A DNA stretch of 64,000 bases, from positions 1 through 64,000 of the forward strand of contig NZ_LWTX01000013.1 of the NCBI RefSeq assembly GCF_002094305.1. Reading direction: 5' to 3'. Shown here piece by piece: positions 1 through 9,250 of this stretch. The stretch is from Prescottella equi. Its GTDB lineage: Bacteria; Actinomycetota; Actinomycetes; Mycobacteriales; Mycobacteriaceae. Position 1 is the stretch's first letter; each line of letters starts with the position of its first letter. The position numbers and the translations under genes were made by a program. Below the pieces are notes generated by a model. It was not told the origin of the DNA. It saw nothing but the letters and a program-made list of their open reading frames with translations, and did not search any database.

Positions 1-54
1 AGCGCCGATGGTACTGCACTCGACAGGGTGTGGGAGAGTAGGACACCGCCGAAC
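1..54 (+). rRNA. rrf: 5S ribosomal RNA, 3' end only
   Basis: The first bases match the 3' third of an actinobacterial 5S rRNA: the GCCGATGGTACTG segment, the GGGAGAGTAGG loop and the closing CACCGCCG arm that would pair with the missing 5' end. The gene starts outside the window, so the window begins at the end of an rrn operon. The exact 3' end is uncertain by a few bases. A strong hairpin follows within ten bases. Confidence 0.9.
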
Positions 55-63
55 ACCCGTTAA

Positions 64-101
64 CCGGAAGGCCCCCACCAGCATTGGTGGGGGCCTTCCG
101 G
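64..101 (+). terminator. rrn operon terminator hairpin
   Basis: A perfect 17-bp inverted repeat (arms 64-80 and 85-101) closes on a GCAT loop directly after the 5S end. It has no long T-tract, which is usual for high-GC actinobacteria. Its place right after 5S rRNA marks it as the intrinsic terminator of the rRNA operon. I see no gene or clear signal from 102 to 297. Confidence 0.85.
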
Positions 102-297
102 CATTTCAGCACCTCTTTCACCGATCCACGCGCGATACCGCCGGCACACACGAGTGCAGGATTCGAAGACGCCAGAAATCCAGGAAGCCCGCCACGACAG
201 CGTCGGGCGCGGCCCTCGCCGTCGACGGTCAGTGCTTCTCGTTGATCTGGAACGGAGCCCGTCGGCCCTGCTCTCTGCCGAGGGCGACCAAATGAGA

Positions 298-321
298 TCA
301 GACGTCTGAGGTCTGTAGACT
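298..321 (+). promoter_or_regulatory. palindromic operator and -10 box before the FCD regulator
   Basis: The palindrome TCAGACGTCTGA (298-309) is followed directly by a second one, GTCTGTAGAC (311-320). A -10-like TAGACT sits at 316-321, only 11 nt before the GTG start at 333. GntR/FCD regulators usually bind such short palindromes over their own promoter, so autoregulation is the natural reading. That is inferred from position and symmetry, not from a known motif. Confidence 0.4.
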
Positions 322-332
322 CCCTGTGGGAG

Positions 333-1031
333 GTGACGGTGATGGCCGGACAGATGCTGCGAAACGGGCCGTTGGTGCCGCAGCTCGAGCAGGTTCTGCG
401 CGGGCGGATCGACTCCGGTGAATGGCCGGTGGGCCGTAGGCTGCCCAGCGAGGCGGAGTTGGCCGCGGAACTCGGGGTGGGGCGTTCGTCGGTTCGGGAG
501 GCGGTGCGTCTGCTGGCGCGGGACGGGTGGCTCGACGTCCGGCACGGCGTCGGAACATTCGTCGCAGAGCCGCCTGCCGCGGCGGCACTCGAGCAGCTGC
601 TGCGCCGTTCCCGGGTTCTCGAGGTGCTGGAGGTCCGTCGTGCCCTCGAAGTCGAGGCGGCGCGGCTGGCCGCCGAGCGCGGCCACTCTGAGGCTCTGGC
701 CGACCTCCGCCGGCAGGTCGAGGAACGGCACGCGAGCCGGTCCGCGAGTGCCTCCGAGTTCGTGTCGGCGGATCTCGACTTCCATAGATCCGTCGTCGTG
801 CTCGCCGGCAATTCGGTACTCACGGCATTGTTCGACTCGGTTCGGCCTGTTCTCCACGCCGCTCTGGTCGACATGGTGGAGAACGAACCGGCGCTGCCGG
901 ACACCGGCGGCGCCCACGACCGCCTCGTCGCCGCGCTGGAGCTCGGGGACGGTGCGGCCGCGGTCGACGCGACGACAGCAAACCTCGACCCTATGATCGC
1001 GAGCCTGCGTGACGGAAGGAACGGCCAGTGA
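333..1031 (+). CDS. GntR family transcriptional regulator, FCD subfamily
   Basis: This 232-residue protein has an N-terminal winged helix (about residues 12-78) with the GntR pattern RLPSEAELAAELGVGRSSVREAVRLL, seen here in two overlapping stretches. A helical FCD ligand-binding domain follows (about 90-220), with the DLDFHRSVV motif whose Asp and His normally help bind metal or a carboxylate effector. GTG at 333 is chosen because GGGAGG lies just upstream. The stop overlaps the next start by 4 bp, so regulator and ABC ATPase form an operon. The effector is unknown; the palindromes just upstream probably mediate autoregulation. Confidence 0.85.
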   Translation: MTVMAGQMLRNGPLVPQLEQVLRGRIDSGEWPVGRRLPSEAELAAELGVGRSSVREAVRLLARDGWLDVRHGVGTFVAEPPAAAALEQLLRRSRVLEVLEVRRALEVEAARLAAERGHSEALADLRRQVEERHASRSASASEFVSADLDFHRSVVVLAGNSVLTALFDSVRPVLHAALVDMVENEPALPDTGGAHDRLVAALELGDGAAAVDATTANLDPMIASLRDGRNGQ

Positions 1032-1849
1032 GTACCGGTACGGATGACAAGGTGGTGCTGAGCACCGAGGGCGTCGATCTGATCCGCGACGGGCGAAAGA
1101 TCCTCAGCAGCATCGACGTCCGCATCGAGCAGGGGCAGCACTGGGTGCTCCTGGGCGCCAACGGAGCCGGCAAGAGCACGCTGCTGAGTCTGCTCGGTGC
1201 CGTCACGCATCCCACCCATGGAACGGTCCACGTGCTGGGGCATCGGCTCGGCCGGGTGGACATGCGTGAGCTGCGATCGCACATCGGGCACGTCAATCCG
1301 CGGCACGCGATCGAGCGTCCGCTGACGGTGCACGACGTCGTGCTCACCGGACTGACGAACACTCCCGAGTTCGCGCAGCGGTGGCAGCCGACCGACGCGG
1401 ACCGGGCGCGGGCCGCGGAACTGATCGCGATGATGGGAATGACGTCGCGTATCGAGGCACGCTGGCCCGTTCTGTCTCAGGGCGAACGCGGCCGGGCGTT
1501 GATCGCGCGGGCGCTGATGCCCGATCCGCCGGTGCTGCTCCTCGACGAGCCGGCCACCGGCCTCGACCTCGCGGCCCGCGAGCAACTTCTCACCGCGCTC
1601 GACGAGATGCGGGCGCAGCACCCGTTGATGGCGAGCATTCTCGTCACGCACCACATCGAGGAGATCCCGACCACGACCACGCACGCTGTGCTGATTCGGG
1701 AAGGTCGCATCACCGCGCAGGGGGATGCGGAGTCGGTGATCACCACCGCGCGCATCAGTGAGTGCTTCGACCACCCCATCAAGATCGTGCGCCACGGCGG
1801 CCGGTATTCCGCGCAGTCCCGCACGGCCGTCCCGCCGTCCGCGGACTGA
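1028..1849 (+). CDS. stand-alone ABC transporter ATP-binding protein
   Basis: This 273-residue single ATPase domain has Walker A GANGAGKST near residue 43, the LSQGE signature near 149, Walker B VLLLDEP and the H-loop VTHH. The usual Q-loop glutamine is not visible; the region reads HIGHVNPRH, as in ModF/YlmA-like solitary ATPases. No permease or binding protein lies nearby, so it may serve a remote transporter or have a non-transport role. It is translationally coupled to the GntR gene (GTGA overlap at 1028) and is probably controlled by it. The substrate is unknown. Confidence 0.8.
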   Translation: MSTGTDDKVVLSTEGVDLIRDGRKILSSIDVRIEQGQHWVLLGANGAGKSTLLSLLGAVTHPTHGTVHVLGHRLGRVDMRELRSHIGHVNPRHAIERPLTVHDVVLTGLTNTPEFAQRWQPTDADRARAAELIAMMGMTSRIEARWPVLSQGERGRALIARALMPDPPVLLLDEPATGLDLAAREQLLTALDEMRAQHPLMASILVTHHIEEIPTTTTHAVLIREGRITAQGDAESVITTARISECFDHPIKIVRHGGRYSAQSRTAVPPSAD

Positions 1850-1880
1850 CCCCGCCCGCAGGCAGATCTTTCGCAAGGCG

Positions 1881-1895
1881 TATAAATACATCTTG
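1881..1895 (+). promoter_or_regulatory. -10 box of a probable leaderless transcript
   Basis: TATAAAT (1881-1887) lies 7 nt before the GTG start at 1895, which itself has no Shine-Dalgarno sequence upstream. A start site at the GTG would give a leaderless mRNA, common in Rhodococcus and mycobacteria. No good -35 element is visible. Confidence 0.5.
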
Positions 1896-2548
1896 TGTCT
1901 AAGTTGTACTCAGCAGCCGAGTCGGCCTACCGCGAGGTCAAGGAACTGATCCTGTCCGGCGCACTGCCGGGCGGCGAGCTGATCAGCGAGGGCGAGATCG
2001 CGTCGCGCATGGGATCGAGCCGAACGCCGGTGCGAGAAGCTTTCCTGCGACTCGAGGCCGAAGGTTGGATGCGCTTGTACCCGAAGCGTGGTGCGTTGAT
2101 CGTTCCGATCGCCGACGGTGAGGCCGAGCACGTCGTCGATGCCCGCCTGCTCGTCGAGGTGCATGCGGTGGAGGCCGTCGCGTCGAACCCGCGGGCGCGG
2201 GATGCGCTGGTCGCGGCACTACGGGAGAACCTGGTGCGCCAGCGCGAGCTGGTGTCGACAGGCGGCGACGCGCCGCAGTTCAGTGCGCTCGACGCGGACT
2301 TCCATCGGACGCTTGTGCGTGCGGGAGGAAACCCGTTGCTCGAGACTTTCTACGACGGCCTGCGGGAGCGTCAGCGCCGGATGACGGCGTCGTCGCTCGC
2401 TCGGGACCCGGAACAGATCACCAAGATCGTCGAGGACCACTCCCGGCTGACGGACCTGATCGCGGCCGGCGACGCGGCCGGCTTCGCGGCCGCGGTCCGC
2501 CGCCACATGCGAGAGGTCCACGCGCTCGGAGAGGGGAGCCGGCGATGA
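1895..2548 (+). CDS. GntR family transcriptional regulator, FCD subfamily
   Basis: This 217-residue regulator has a winged helix (about 8-72, including the SRTPVREAFLRLE recognition helix) and an FCD domain (about 80-210) with the DADFHRTLV motif. GTG at 1895 is taken as the start because it is the first in-frame start and sits one -10 spacing downstream of TATAAAT; there is no ribosome binding site, so translation is probably leaderless. Its last codons overlap the start of the MFS gene (ATGA). It most likely controls that transporter in response to the transported acid or a relative, but the ligand cannot be told. Confidence 0.85.
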   Translation: MSKLYSAAESAYREVKELILSGALPGGELISEGEIASRMGSSRTPVREAFLRLEAEGWMRLYPKRGALIVPIADGEAEHVVDARLLVEVHAVEAVASNPRARDALVAALRENLVRQRELVSTGGDAPQFSALDADFHRTLVRAGGNPLLETFYDGLRERQRRMTASSLARDPEQITKIVEDHSRLTDLIAAGDAAGFAAAVRRHMREVHALGEGSRR

Positions 2549-3810
2549 CAGCCGTCAGGGAAGACGCAGTCGTCGACCCGCGCTCCGCCGCCCGCCTGCG
2601 GCACTGGACGCTGGTCGCGGCGGGGATGTTCGCGGTCGCGTGGGGCGGCAACGAGTTCACGCCCCTGCTGGTGATGTACAAACTGGACCACGGCTTCACC
2701 CAGGTGGTGGTCGACACCTTCCTGTTCGCGTACGTGCTCGGCATCGTGCCGGCGCTGCTGATCGGCGGTCCGCTGTCGGACCGGTTGGGGCGGCGTCCGC
2801 TGATGATTCCCGCGCCGTTCATCGCGGTCGCCGGTTCACTGGTGCTGGCGACGGGGCCGGACTCGGCGGCGTGGCTGATCGTCGGACGCGTGTTGTCGGG
2901 TGTCGCGCTGGGGCTGGGGATGGCCGTCGGCGGGAGCTGGCTCAAGGAACTGTCCACACCGGATCGCGATCCGGCTGCCCGGCCGGGGGCCGGTGCCCGC
3001 CGTGCCGCGATGAGCCTGACGGCCGGTTTCGGCATCGGTGCAGGTGTGGCCGGTATCCTGGCGCAGTGGGCGCCGTGGCCCAGTGCGCTTGCGTACCTGG
3101 TTCATTCGGCGCTGTCACTGGCGGCGGGCCTCGCGCTGCTGCGGGCGCCGGAGACCCGGCCCGCAGTACCGAAGGCCGAGCGTCGTTCGCTGGCGCGGGA
3201 TCTGAAGATTCCCGCCGTGGGGCACCGGCGCTTCCTGTACGTCGTCGCGCCGGTCGCGCCGTGGGTGTTCGGGGCGGCCGCATCCGCGTACGCCGTGATG
3301 CCGGCGCTCATGACCGGCCGCAGCGGCAGTGCCCCCGTGGCGTTCTCGGCGTTGCTGTGCATGATCGGGCTCGGATCCGGCTTCGCGATCCAGGCCGTCG
3401 GCCGCAGGATCGACACCCCGTCGAACGCCCGTGCCGTCGCGGTCGCTCTCGCGGTGCTCGTGCTGGGAATGTCGGTGGCGGCCGTCGCATCGAACGTGCT
3501 GACTGTGCCCATGTCGATGATCGCGGCCGCGATCCTGGGCTGCGGTTACGGACTGGCGCTGGTGTCGGGTCTGCAGGAGATCCAGCGGATCGCCGGCCCG
3601 GACGATCTGGCCGGACTCACCGCCGTGTTCTACTCGCTGAGCTACCTCGGCTTCGCGGTGCCGGCCGTGATGGCGATGATCGCCGAATCCACCACCTCGC
3701 TGACCTATCCGATGATGTTCGTGTTCGGTGCTGTGGTCGCCGCAGCCAGCCTGGTGCTGGTCCTCGTCAAGTGGCGCCGGCACCTGCCCGAGGTGTCAGA
3801 GCGCGGGTAG
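2545..3810 (+). CDS. MFS transporter, 12-TM type
   Basis: This 421-residue integral membrane protein has about 12 hydrophobic segments. The MFS signature between helices 2 and 3 is clear: GGPLSDRLGRRPL at about residues 72-84. The N-terminus is cytosolic and short, and the C-terminus is basic. It overlaps the upstream GntR gene by 4 bp, so the pair forms a regulator-transporter operon. The substrate is not evident. The 3' end overlaps the convergent metallopeptidase gene by 15 bp. Confidence 0.85.
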   Translation: MTAVREDAVVDPRSAARLRHWTLVAAGMFAVAWGGNEFTPLLVMYKLDHGFTQVVVDTFLFAYVLGIVPALLIGGPLSDRLGRRPLMIPAPFIAVAGSLVLATGPDSAAWLIVGRVLSGVALGLGMAVGGSWLKELSTPDRDPAARPGAGARRAAMSLTAGFGIGAGVAGILAQWAPWPSALAYLVHSALSLAAGLALLRAPETRPAVPKAERRSLARDLKIPAVGHRRFLYVVAPVAPWVFGAAASAYAVMPALMTGRSGSAPVAFSALLCMIGLGSGFAIQAVGRRIDTPSNARAVAVALAVLVLGMSVAAVASNVLTVPMSMIAAAILGCGYGLALVSGLQEIQRIAGPDDLAGLTAVFYSLSYLGFAVPAVMAMIAESTTSLTYPMMFVFGAVVAAASLVLVLVKWRRHLPEVSERG

Positions 3811-5112
3811 CGGTTTCGCCCCGAGCCAGCTGTCCCACAGCGCCCGCAGCGGCCTGTCGGTGAAATGCGCTGCCAGATCGGTGAACTGCTCGGTGGACAC
3901 CGTCGCGTGCCGATACTTCGCGGTCCACTGCTGCAACAGGCCGAAGAATGCGTCGTCCCCGAGGTGCTGCCGCAGCGCGTGCAGTGTGAGGGCGCCGCGC
4001 TTGTAGATGCGGTCGTCGAACATCAGTTCCGGTCCGGGGTCGCCGAGCAGGATGTCCTGCGGCTTGCCGGCCAGACCTCGATGCGCCTGCGCGGCGTGGG
4101 TGTGGGCGTCGGGCCCGCCGGAGTTCTCCGACCACAACCATTCGGCGTAGCAGGCGAAACCCTCGTGCAGCCAGATGTCCTTCCACTGCCCGAGCGTGAG
4201 GCTGTTGCCGAACCACTGGTGCGCGAGTTCGTGGGCGACCAGACGTTCCGAGCCCCGTCGGCCGTCGCAGTGGTTGGCGCCGAAGATCGACAGGCCCTGC
4301 GCCTCGATCGGGATCTCCAGGTCGTCGCCGGTGACGACTACGGAGTAGTCCTCGAACGGGTAAGGGCCGAAGAGCTTCTCGAAGACCTCCATCATCTGCG
4401 GCTGCCGGCCGAAGTCGTGGTCGAACCGGTCACGCAGATCGGGGGGATGCACGGCGTGGATCGGGACCCGGCCGTGGCCGACGCGTCGGCGCTCGTACGG
4501 GCCGATCTGCAGCGTCGCCAGGTACGTCGACATCGGCTCGGTCTGTTCGTACACCCACGTGGTGTGGCTGGCCTTGGTCTGCTTGCGGACGAGTTTGCCG
4601 TTGGCGAGGGCGTGATACGGCGAATCGGTGGTGATCGAGATGCGGTAGCTGGCTTTGCAACTCGGGTGGTCGTCGCACGGAAACCAGGACGGCGCGCCGT
4701 TGGGCTGGCTCGCCACGAGTGCGCCCTCGGTGAGTTCCTCCCAGCCGACGTCGCCCCACTCGGTCACGATCGGTTGCGGGTTGCCCGAGTACTGCACGGA
4801 GATCGTGAGCACGCCGCCGGCCGGGATCTTCTGCGCCGGCGCGATCGTGAGCTTCCCGTCGCGGTGGGTGTACTTCGCGACGCGGCGTCCGTTCACCGAC
4901 AGCTTGGCCACCTGCATCGTCGGCGCGAGGTCCAGCGAGACGCGGGGGCGCACGTCGGTGGTGGTCGCGGTGATCGTGGCCTTGCCGGACAGTCGGTTGC
5001 TGTGCACCTTGTAGGTGAGTTCGAGGTCGTACCGGGACACCCGGTAGCCGCGGTTGCCGTTCCGCGGCAGGTAGGGGTCGAGCGGCCCCTCGGACGTCTT
5101 GCCGGGCTTCAC
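3796..5112 (-). CDS. M1 family zinc metallopeptidase
   Basis: This 438-residue protein has an aminopeptidase N-like beta domain (about 20-210) and a catalytic domain with HELAH at residues 294-298 and the third zinc ligand Glu317 in WLHEGF, exactly the HEXXH-18-E spacing of family M1. The GAMEN-type exopeptidase motif is not obvious; the equivalent stretch reads IPIEAQGLSIFG. GTG at 5112 is chosen because it overlaps the stop of the upstream synthetase gene (GTGA) and has GGAG upstream. At about half the length of PepN it lacks the long C-terminal helical domain. Coupling to the Pls/PosA-type gene suggests it processes or recycles that product. Confidence 0.85.
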   Translation of the reverse strand: MKPGKTSEGPLDPYLPRNGNRGYRVSRYDLELTYKVHSNRLSGKATITATTTDVRPRVSLDLAPTMQVAKLSVNGRRVAKYTHRDGKLTIAPAQKIPAGGVLTISVQYSGNPQPIVTEWGDVGWEELTEGALVASQPNGAPSWFPCDDHPSCKASYRISITTDSPYHALANGKLVRKQTKASHTTWVYEQTEPMSTYLATLQIGPYERRRVGHGRVPIHAVHPPDLRDRFDHDFGRQPQMMEVFEKLFGPYPFEDYSVVVTGDDLEIPIEAQGLSIFGANHCDGRRGSERLVAHELAHQWFGNSLTLGQWKDIWLHEGFACYAEWLWSENSGGPDAHTHAAQAHRGLAGKPQDILLGDPGPELMFDDRIYKRGALTLHALRQHLGDDAFFGLLQQWTAKYRHATVSTEQFTDLAAHFTDRPLRALWDSWLGAKPLPAL

Positions 5113-8100
5113 CTTGCGGCTCCGTCGGCCGCCGAATCGTTCCACGGCATCGAGTCGTTCCACGGCGCAATCGGATTACCCTGCCATCGGGTGGACGCCG
5201 GGACGACGTCGCCGCGCATGACGAGCGACGCGGGGCCCACGGTGGCGCCGTCGCCGAGTCCGGCGGCAGGCAGCGCGACGCAGTGCGGGCCGAGGGTGGC
5301 GCCCGCGCCCAACGTGACGGTGTCCATGGACATGATCCGATCATGGAACAGGTGCGTCTGCACGACGCACCCTCGTTCGACGGTGGCGCCGTCACCGAGC
5401 GTCACCAGGTCGGCCTCGGGCAGCCAGTACGTCTCGCACCACACGCCGCGGCCGATGGTCGCGCCGAGACCGCGTAGCCACACGTTCATGACGGCCGTGC
5501 CGTTCGCGGCGCGCGCGAACCACGGGGCGGCGACGGTCTCGACGAACGCGTCGGACACCTCGTTGCGCCATACGAAAGAACTCCACAGCGGATGCTCGAC
5601 GGCGCCGATCCGGCCGACGACGAGCCACTTCGCGGCCACCGACACCGCGCCCGCCACGGCGCCCGCGAGCATCAGGACCACGCCGCCGCACACAGCGGCG
5701 AGCGGGAAACCGCCCACCGAGACCAGCCACGCCAGCGTGAACAGGACCCCGAGGCCGATCCCGAACGTCACCATCACCGGGATCAGTCGGCACGTCTCGA
5801 CGAACGCGCGGGCGACCTTCAGCCGCAGCGGCGGCTCGAAGGTGCGGGACGCGTCGGACTCGGTGGCGGCCCTGCGCAACCGGACCGGCGGGCTGCCCAG
5901 CCACGACGACCCCGACTTGGCCTTGCTCGGAGCGGCCGACAGCACCGCGACGAGCCCGTTCTTGGGGACCCGTCGGCCGGGACCGGCCATGCCGGAGTTG
6001 CCCAGGAACGCACGCTTGCCGACCTTGGCGGGTTCGATGCGCATCCAGCCGCCGCCGAGTTCGTAGCTCGCCACCATGGTGTCGTCGGCGAGGAACGCGC
6101 CGTCCGCGACGGTGGTGAACTTGGGCAGCACGAGAGCCGTGGAGATCTCGGTGTCGCGGCCCACCTTGGCGCCCAGCAGTCGCAACCACAGCGGCGTCAG
6201 CAGACTCGCGTACAGCGGGAACAGGAACGTCCGCGCCGAATCCATGAGGCGCTCGGTGGCCCACGCCTGCCAGCCCACCCGGCTGCGGACCGGGTGGTAG
6301 CCCTCGGTCAGCCCGATCGACAGCAGGCGCACGGCGATCACCGTCAGTGCCGCGAAGACGAACAGACTCGCCAGTGTCGCCACCGGCAGGATCACCAGCG
6401 CGCGCCGGAAGGCGTCGCCGAGATCGGCGGCGCCGCGGACCCGCAGGCCGACGAGGAGCAGACCGGCGGCCAGACCGAAGATCGGCATGCCCGCCAGGAC
6501 GACGGAGGTGACACCGAAGATCGGTACCCAGTGCGCGGCGCGGCGCGGCGGGTGATCCGGCCACGGGTGCGTGGCCTTGCCGACCTTGACGGCGGGCGAT
6601 CCGGCCCAGTGCTGGCCCGCCTTGACCTTCCCGAACACCGCGGAGCCCGGTGCGACCTCGGCGCCCCGGCCGATCCGTGCGCCCGGCAGCAGTGTCGACC
6701 GGGCGCCGACGGCGGCACCGGCGCCGATCCGGATCTCGCCGATGTGTACGACGTCGCCGTCGATCCAGTGCCCCGACAGGTCCACCTCGGGCTCCACCGA
6801 GCAGCCGTCGCCGAGCACGAGCATGCCGGTGACCGGCGGCAGAGTGTGCAGGTCGACGCCGCGGCCCACCCTCGCGCCGAGGGCGCGGGCGAAGTACAGC
6901 ATCCACGGCGCGCCGGACAGATTGTCGGCGCCGCTGGCCTCCACGAGTCGCAGCGCGATCCACAGGCGCAGGTGTTCGGGGCCGCCGCGCCGGTACGTGC
7001 CCGGTTCCAGGCCGCGCAGCAACAGCCGAGCCCCGGCGACCGCGATGGTCATCCGGCCGAGCGGGGTGATGAAGAGGACGAACGCCAGCGCCACCCACCA
7101 CCAGGACAGTGTCGGCGCCCAGTCGACGTCGAACCACGCCAGCACGTTTCCGGTGATCGCCAGCCACGTCACCCACTGCAGTCCCGTGAGCGTCATGAGC
7201 GGCACCGTGACCGCGATCTGGGCGGCCTGAGCACGGCGGGACATCGGTGCGACATGCCGGGGCGCGGTACTCGCGGCGGGGGAGAGTTCGTCGAGGAAGG
7301 CGGCGAGGGAGCCCAGCCGCGGATGGTCGTACAACTGCGCGACGGTCACCTCGGGGAAGCGCTCGCGCAGCGCCGTCACCAGTTGGGCCGCGGACAGCGA
7401 TCCGCCGCCGAGCTCGAAGAAGTCGTCGCCGGGTCCGGTGATGCTCGCGCCGAGGATCGACGCCCACAGACCCGCGACCCAGGCCGCGGTGCCGTCGAGG
7501 CCCAGTGCTTCGCCCGGATCCTCCGCCGCGCCGGGCAGCGGCCACGGCAACGCGTTGCGGTCGACCTTGCCGGACGTGCGGGTGGGGAGTTCGTCGACCA
7601 GCGCGAGTCGGGGGACCAGGGCGGCCGGTAGCTGCTCGGCCAGCTGGTCGCGAGCCGCCTTCAGGTCGAAGTCGGGGTCGGTGCTGGCGAGGTAGCCGAC
7701 GAGGACCGATGTCCCGGCCGCCGTCTTGCGGACCGCGGCGGCGGCGCCACTGACACCGGGAAGGTGCTGCAGCGCGTTGTCGACCTCGCCGAGTTCGATG
7801 CGGCGTCCGCCGAGCTTGACCTGGTCGTCGGCGCGGCCCTGGAACAGCAGACCGGAGGTGTCGAGGCGGACCAGGTCGCCGCTGCGGTACGCGCGGTCCC
7901 AGCCGAGCGTCGGCATCGGGGCGTACTTCTCGGCGTCCTTCGCCGGATCGAGATACCGGGCCAGCCCGACGCCGCCGATGACGAGCTCGCCGACCTCTCC
8001 TTCGGCGACCGGTTCACCGGACGCGTCCACCACCGCCAGATCCCAACCGTCGAGCGGCAGGCCGATCCGGACCGGACCGGTGCCGTTCATGCGCGCTCCG

Positions 8101-9047
8101 CACGCGACGACGGTGGCCTCGGTGGGGCCGTACGTGTTCCACACCTCGCGGCCGGGGACGGCGAGACGTTCGGCGAGCTCCGGCGGGCACGCCTCGCCGC
8201 CGAAGATCAACAGCCGCACCGCCTCGAGTGCCTCCGCCGGCCACAGGGCAGCGAGCGTCGGAACGGTGGAGACGACCGTGACGTCGCGGGAGACCAGCCA
8301 CGGTCCGAGATCCATGCCGCTGCGTACCAGCGAGCGTGGTGCGGGCACCAGCGTGGCGCCGTGCCGCCACGCCAGCCACATCTCCTCGCACGACGCGTCG
8401 AACGCCACCGACAGCCCCGCCAACACCCGGTCGCGGGGGTTGATCGGATTGCCCTGCAGGAACATTCGTGCTTCCGCGTCGACGAATGCGGCGGCGTTGC
8501 GGTGCGTGACCGCGACACCCTTCGGGGTGCCTGTGGAACCCGAGGTGAAGATGATCCAGGCGTCGTCGTCGGGGGTGGGCGGGCGGACCTGCGGCACCTC
8601 CGTGCGGCGGGGGGCGGTGCCGGGCCGCACGCCGTCGGCGGTGAGGATCGCCGCCACCCGGGCCTCCCCGAACACCAACTCGGCGCGCTCGTCGGGGTCG
8701 TCCGCGTCGACCGGCACGTACGCCGCGCCGGCCGCCAGGACCGACAGGATCGCCACGTACAGATCGCGCGAACCCGACGGCATCCGCACGCCGACCCGGT
8801 CGCCCGCGCCCACTCCTGCGTCCGCGAGGCCGCGGGCGCCGGCATCGATCTCTGCGAGCAACTCGCGATAGGTGAGGGGGGCCGCGCCGTCGTCGATCGC
8901 GGTCGCGTCCGGGTGTTGCGCGGCCGTCGCCTCGAGGATGTCGACGAGGGTGCGGGGTGCGGGCGCGAGGCCCGCCCGCAGGAACTCGGCGGGTATCCGG
9001 TGCGACAACTGCTGGTCCGACTGGTCTGTTGCTTGCTGGGCAGACAA
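5109..9047 (-). CDS. Pls/PosA-family non-ribosomal peptide synthetase (A-PCP-membrane-hexapeptide)
   Basis: This protein of about 1312 residues opens with an adenylation domain (about 25-520; core motifs IIFTSGSTGTPKGV, NTYGPTEATV and the GRADDQVKLGGRRIELGE region). A carrier domain follows, with phosphopantetheine Ser550 in ELGGGSLSAAQ. The rest is membrane helices interleaved with left-handed hexapeptide repeats (near 760-860, 1010-1080 and 1220-1300). No condensation or thioesterase domain is visible. This is the layout of the Pls/PosA family related to epsilon-poly-lysine synthetase. TTG at 9047 is chosen from a GAGAGGGA element about 9 nt upstream and the usual family length; upstream in-frame sequence would run into the divergent YCII gene. 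The monomer cannot be read by eye. Confidence 0.85.
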   Translation of the reverse strand: MSAQQATDQSDQQLSHRIPAEFLRAGLAPAPRTLVDILEATAAQHPDATAIDDGAAPLTYRELLAEIDAGARGLADAGVGAGDRVGVRMPSGSRDLYVAILSVLAAGAAYVPVDADDPDERAELVFGEARVAAILTADGVRPGTAPRRTEVPQVRPPTPDDDAWIIFTSGSTGTPKGVAVTHRNAAAFVDAEARMFLQGNPINPRDRVLAGLSVAFDASCEEMWLAWRHGATLVPAPRSLVRSGMDLGPWLVSRDVTVVSTVPTLAALWPAEALEAVRLLIFGGEACPPELAERLAVPGREVWNTYGPTEATVVACGARMNGTGPVRIGLPLDGWDLAVVDASGEPVAEGEVGELVIGGVGLARYLDPAKDAEKYAPMPTLGWDRAYRSGDLVRLDTSGLLFQGRADDQVKLGGRRIELGEVDNALQHLPGVSGAAAAVRKTAAGTSVLVGYLASTDPDFDLKAARDQLAEQLPAALVPRLALVDELPTRTSGKVDRNALPWPLPGAAEDPGEALGLDGTAAWVAGLWASILGASITGPGDDFFELGGGSLSAAQLVTALRERFPEVTVAQLYDHPRLGSLAAFLDELSPAASTAPRHVAPMSRRAQAAQIAVTVPLMTLTGLQWVTWLAITGNVLAWFDVDWAPTLSWWWVALAFVLFITPLGRMTIAVAGARLLLRGLEPGTYRRGGPEHLRLWIALRLVEASGADNLSGAPWMLYFARALGARVGRGVDLHTLPPVTGMLVLGDGCSVEPEVDLSGHWIDGDVVHIGEIRIGAGAAVGARSTLLPGARIGRGAEVAPGSAVFGKVKAGQHWAGSPAVKVGKATHPWPDHPPRRAAHWVPIFGVTSVVLAGMPIFGLAAGLLLVGLRVRGAADLGDAFRRALVILPVATLASLFVFAALTVIAVRLLSIGLTEGYHPVRSRVGWQAWATERLMDSARTFLFPLYASLLTPLWLRLLGAKVGRDTEISTALVLPKFTTVADGAFLADDTMVASYELGGGWMRIEPAKVGKRAFLGNSGMAGPGRRVPKNGLVAVLSAAPSKAKSGSSWLGSPPVRLRRAATESDASRTFEPPLRLKVARAFVETCRLIPVMVTFGIGLGVLFTLAWLVSVGGFPLAAVCGGVVLMLAGAVAGAVSVAAKWLVVGRIGAVEHPLWSSFVWRNEVSDAFVETVAAPWFARAANGTAVMNVWLRGLGATIGRGVWCETYWLPEADLVTLGDGATVERGCVVQTHLFHDRIMSMDTVTLGAGATLGPHCVALPAAGLGDGATVGPASLVMRGDVVPASTRWQGNPIAPWNDSMPWNDSAADGAAR

Positions 9048-9250
9048 TCCGGGACGTCCCTCTCTGTGCCTGGTCGGGCGGACATCAGGTTCTCTCACGT
9101 CCAGGTGTCCGGAGGATGAACACCCGCCCGGCCGGGCGAATCGCTTCTTCCCGGAGATTCTCCCCCGGATGTGTCGAAATCGGCGCGCCCCCGCACGTCG
9201 TGTTGACGAAAGCGGGGTACTCGGCCCCGCGTCGGAGGGAGGATGACGAC

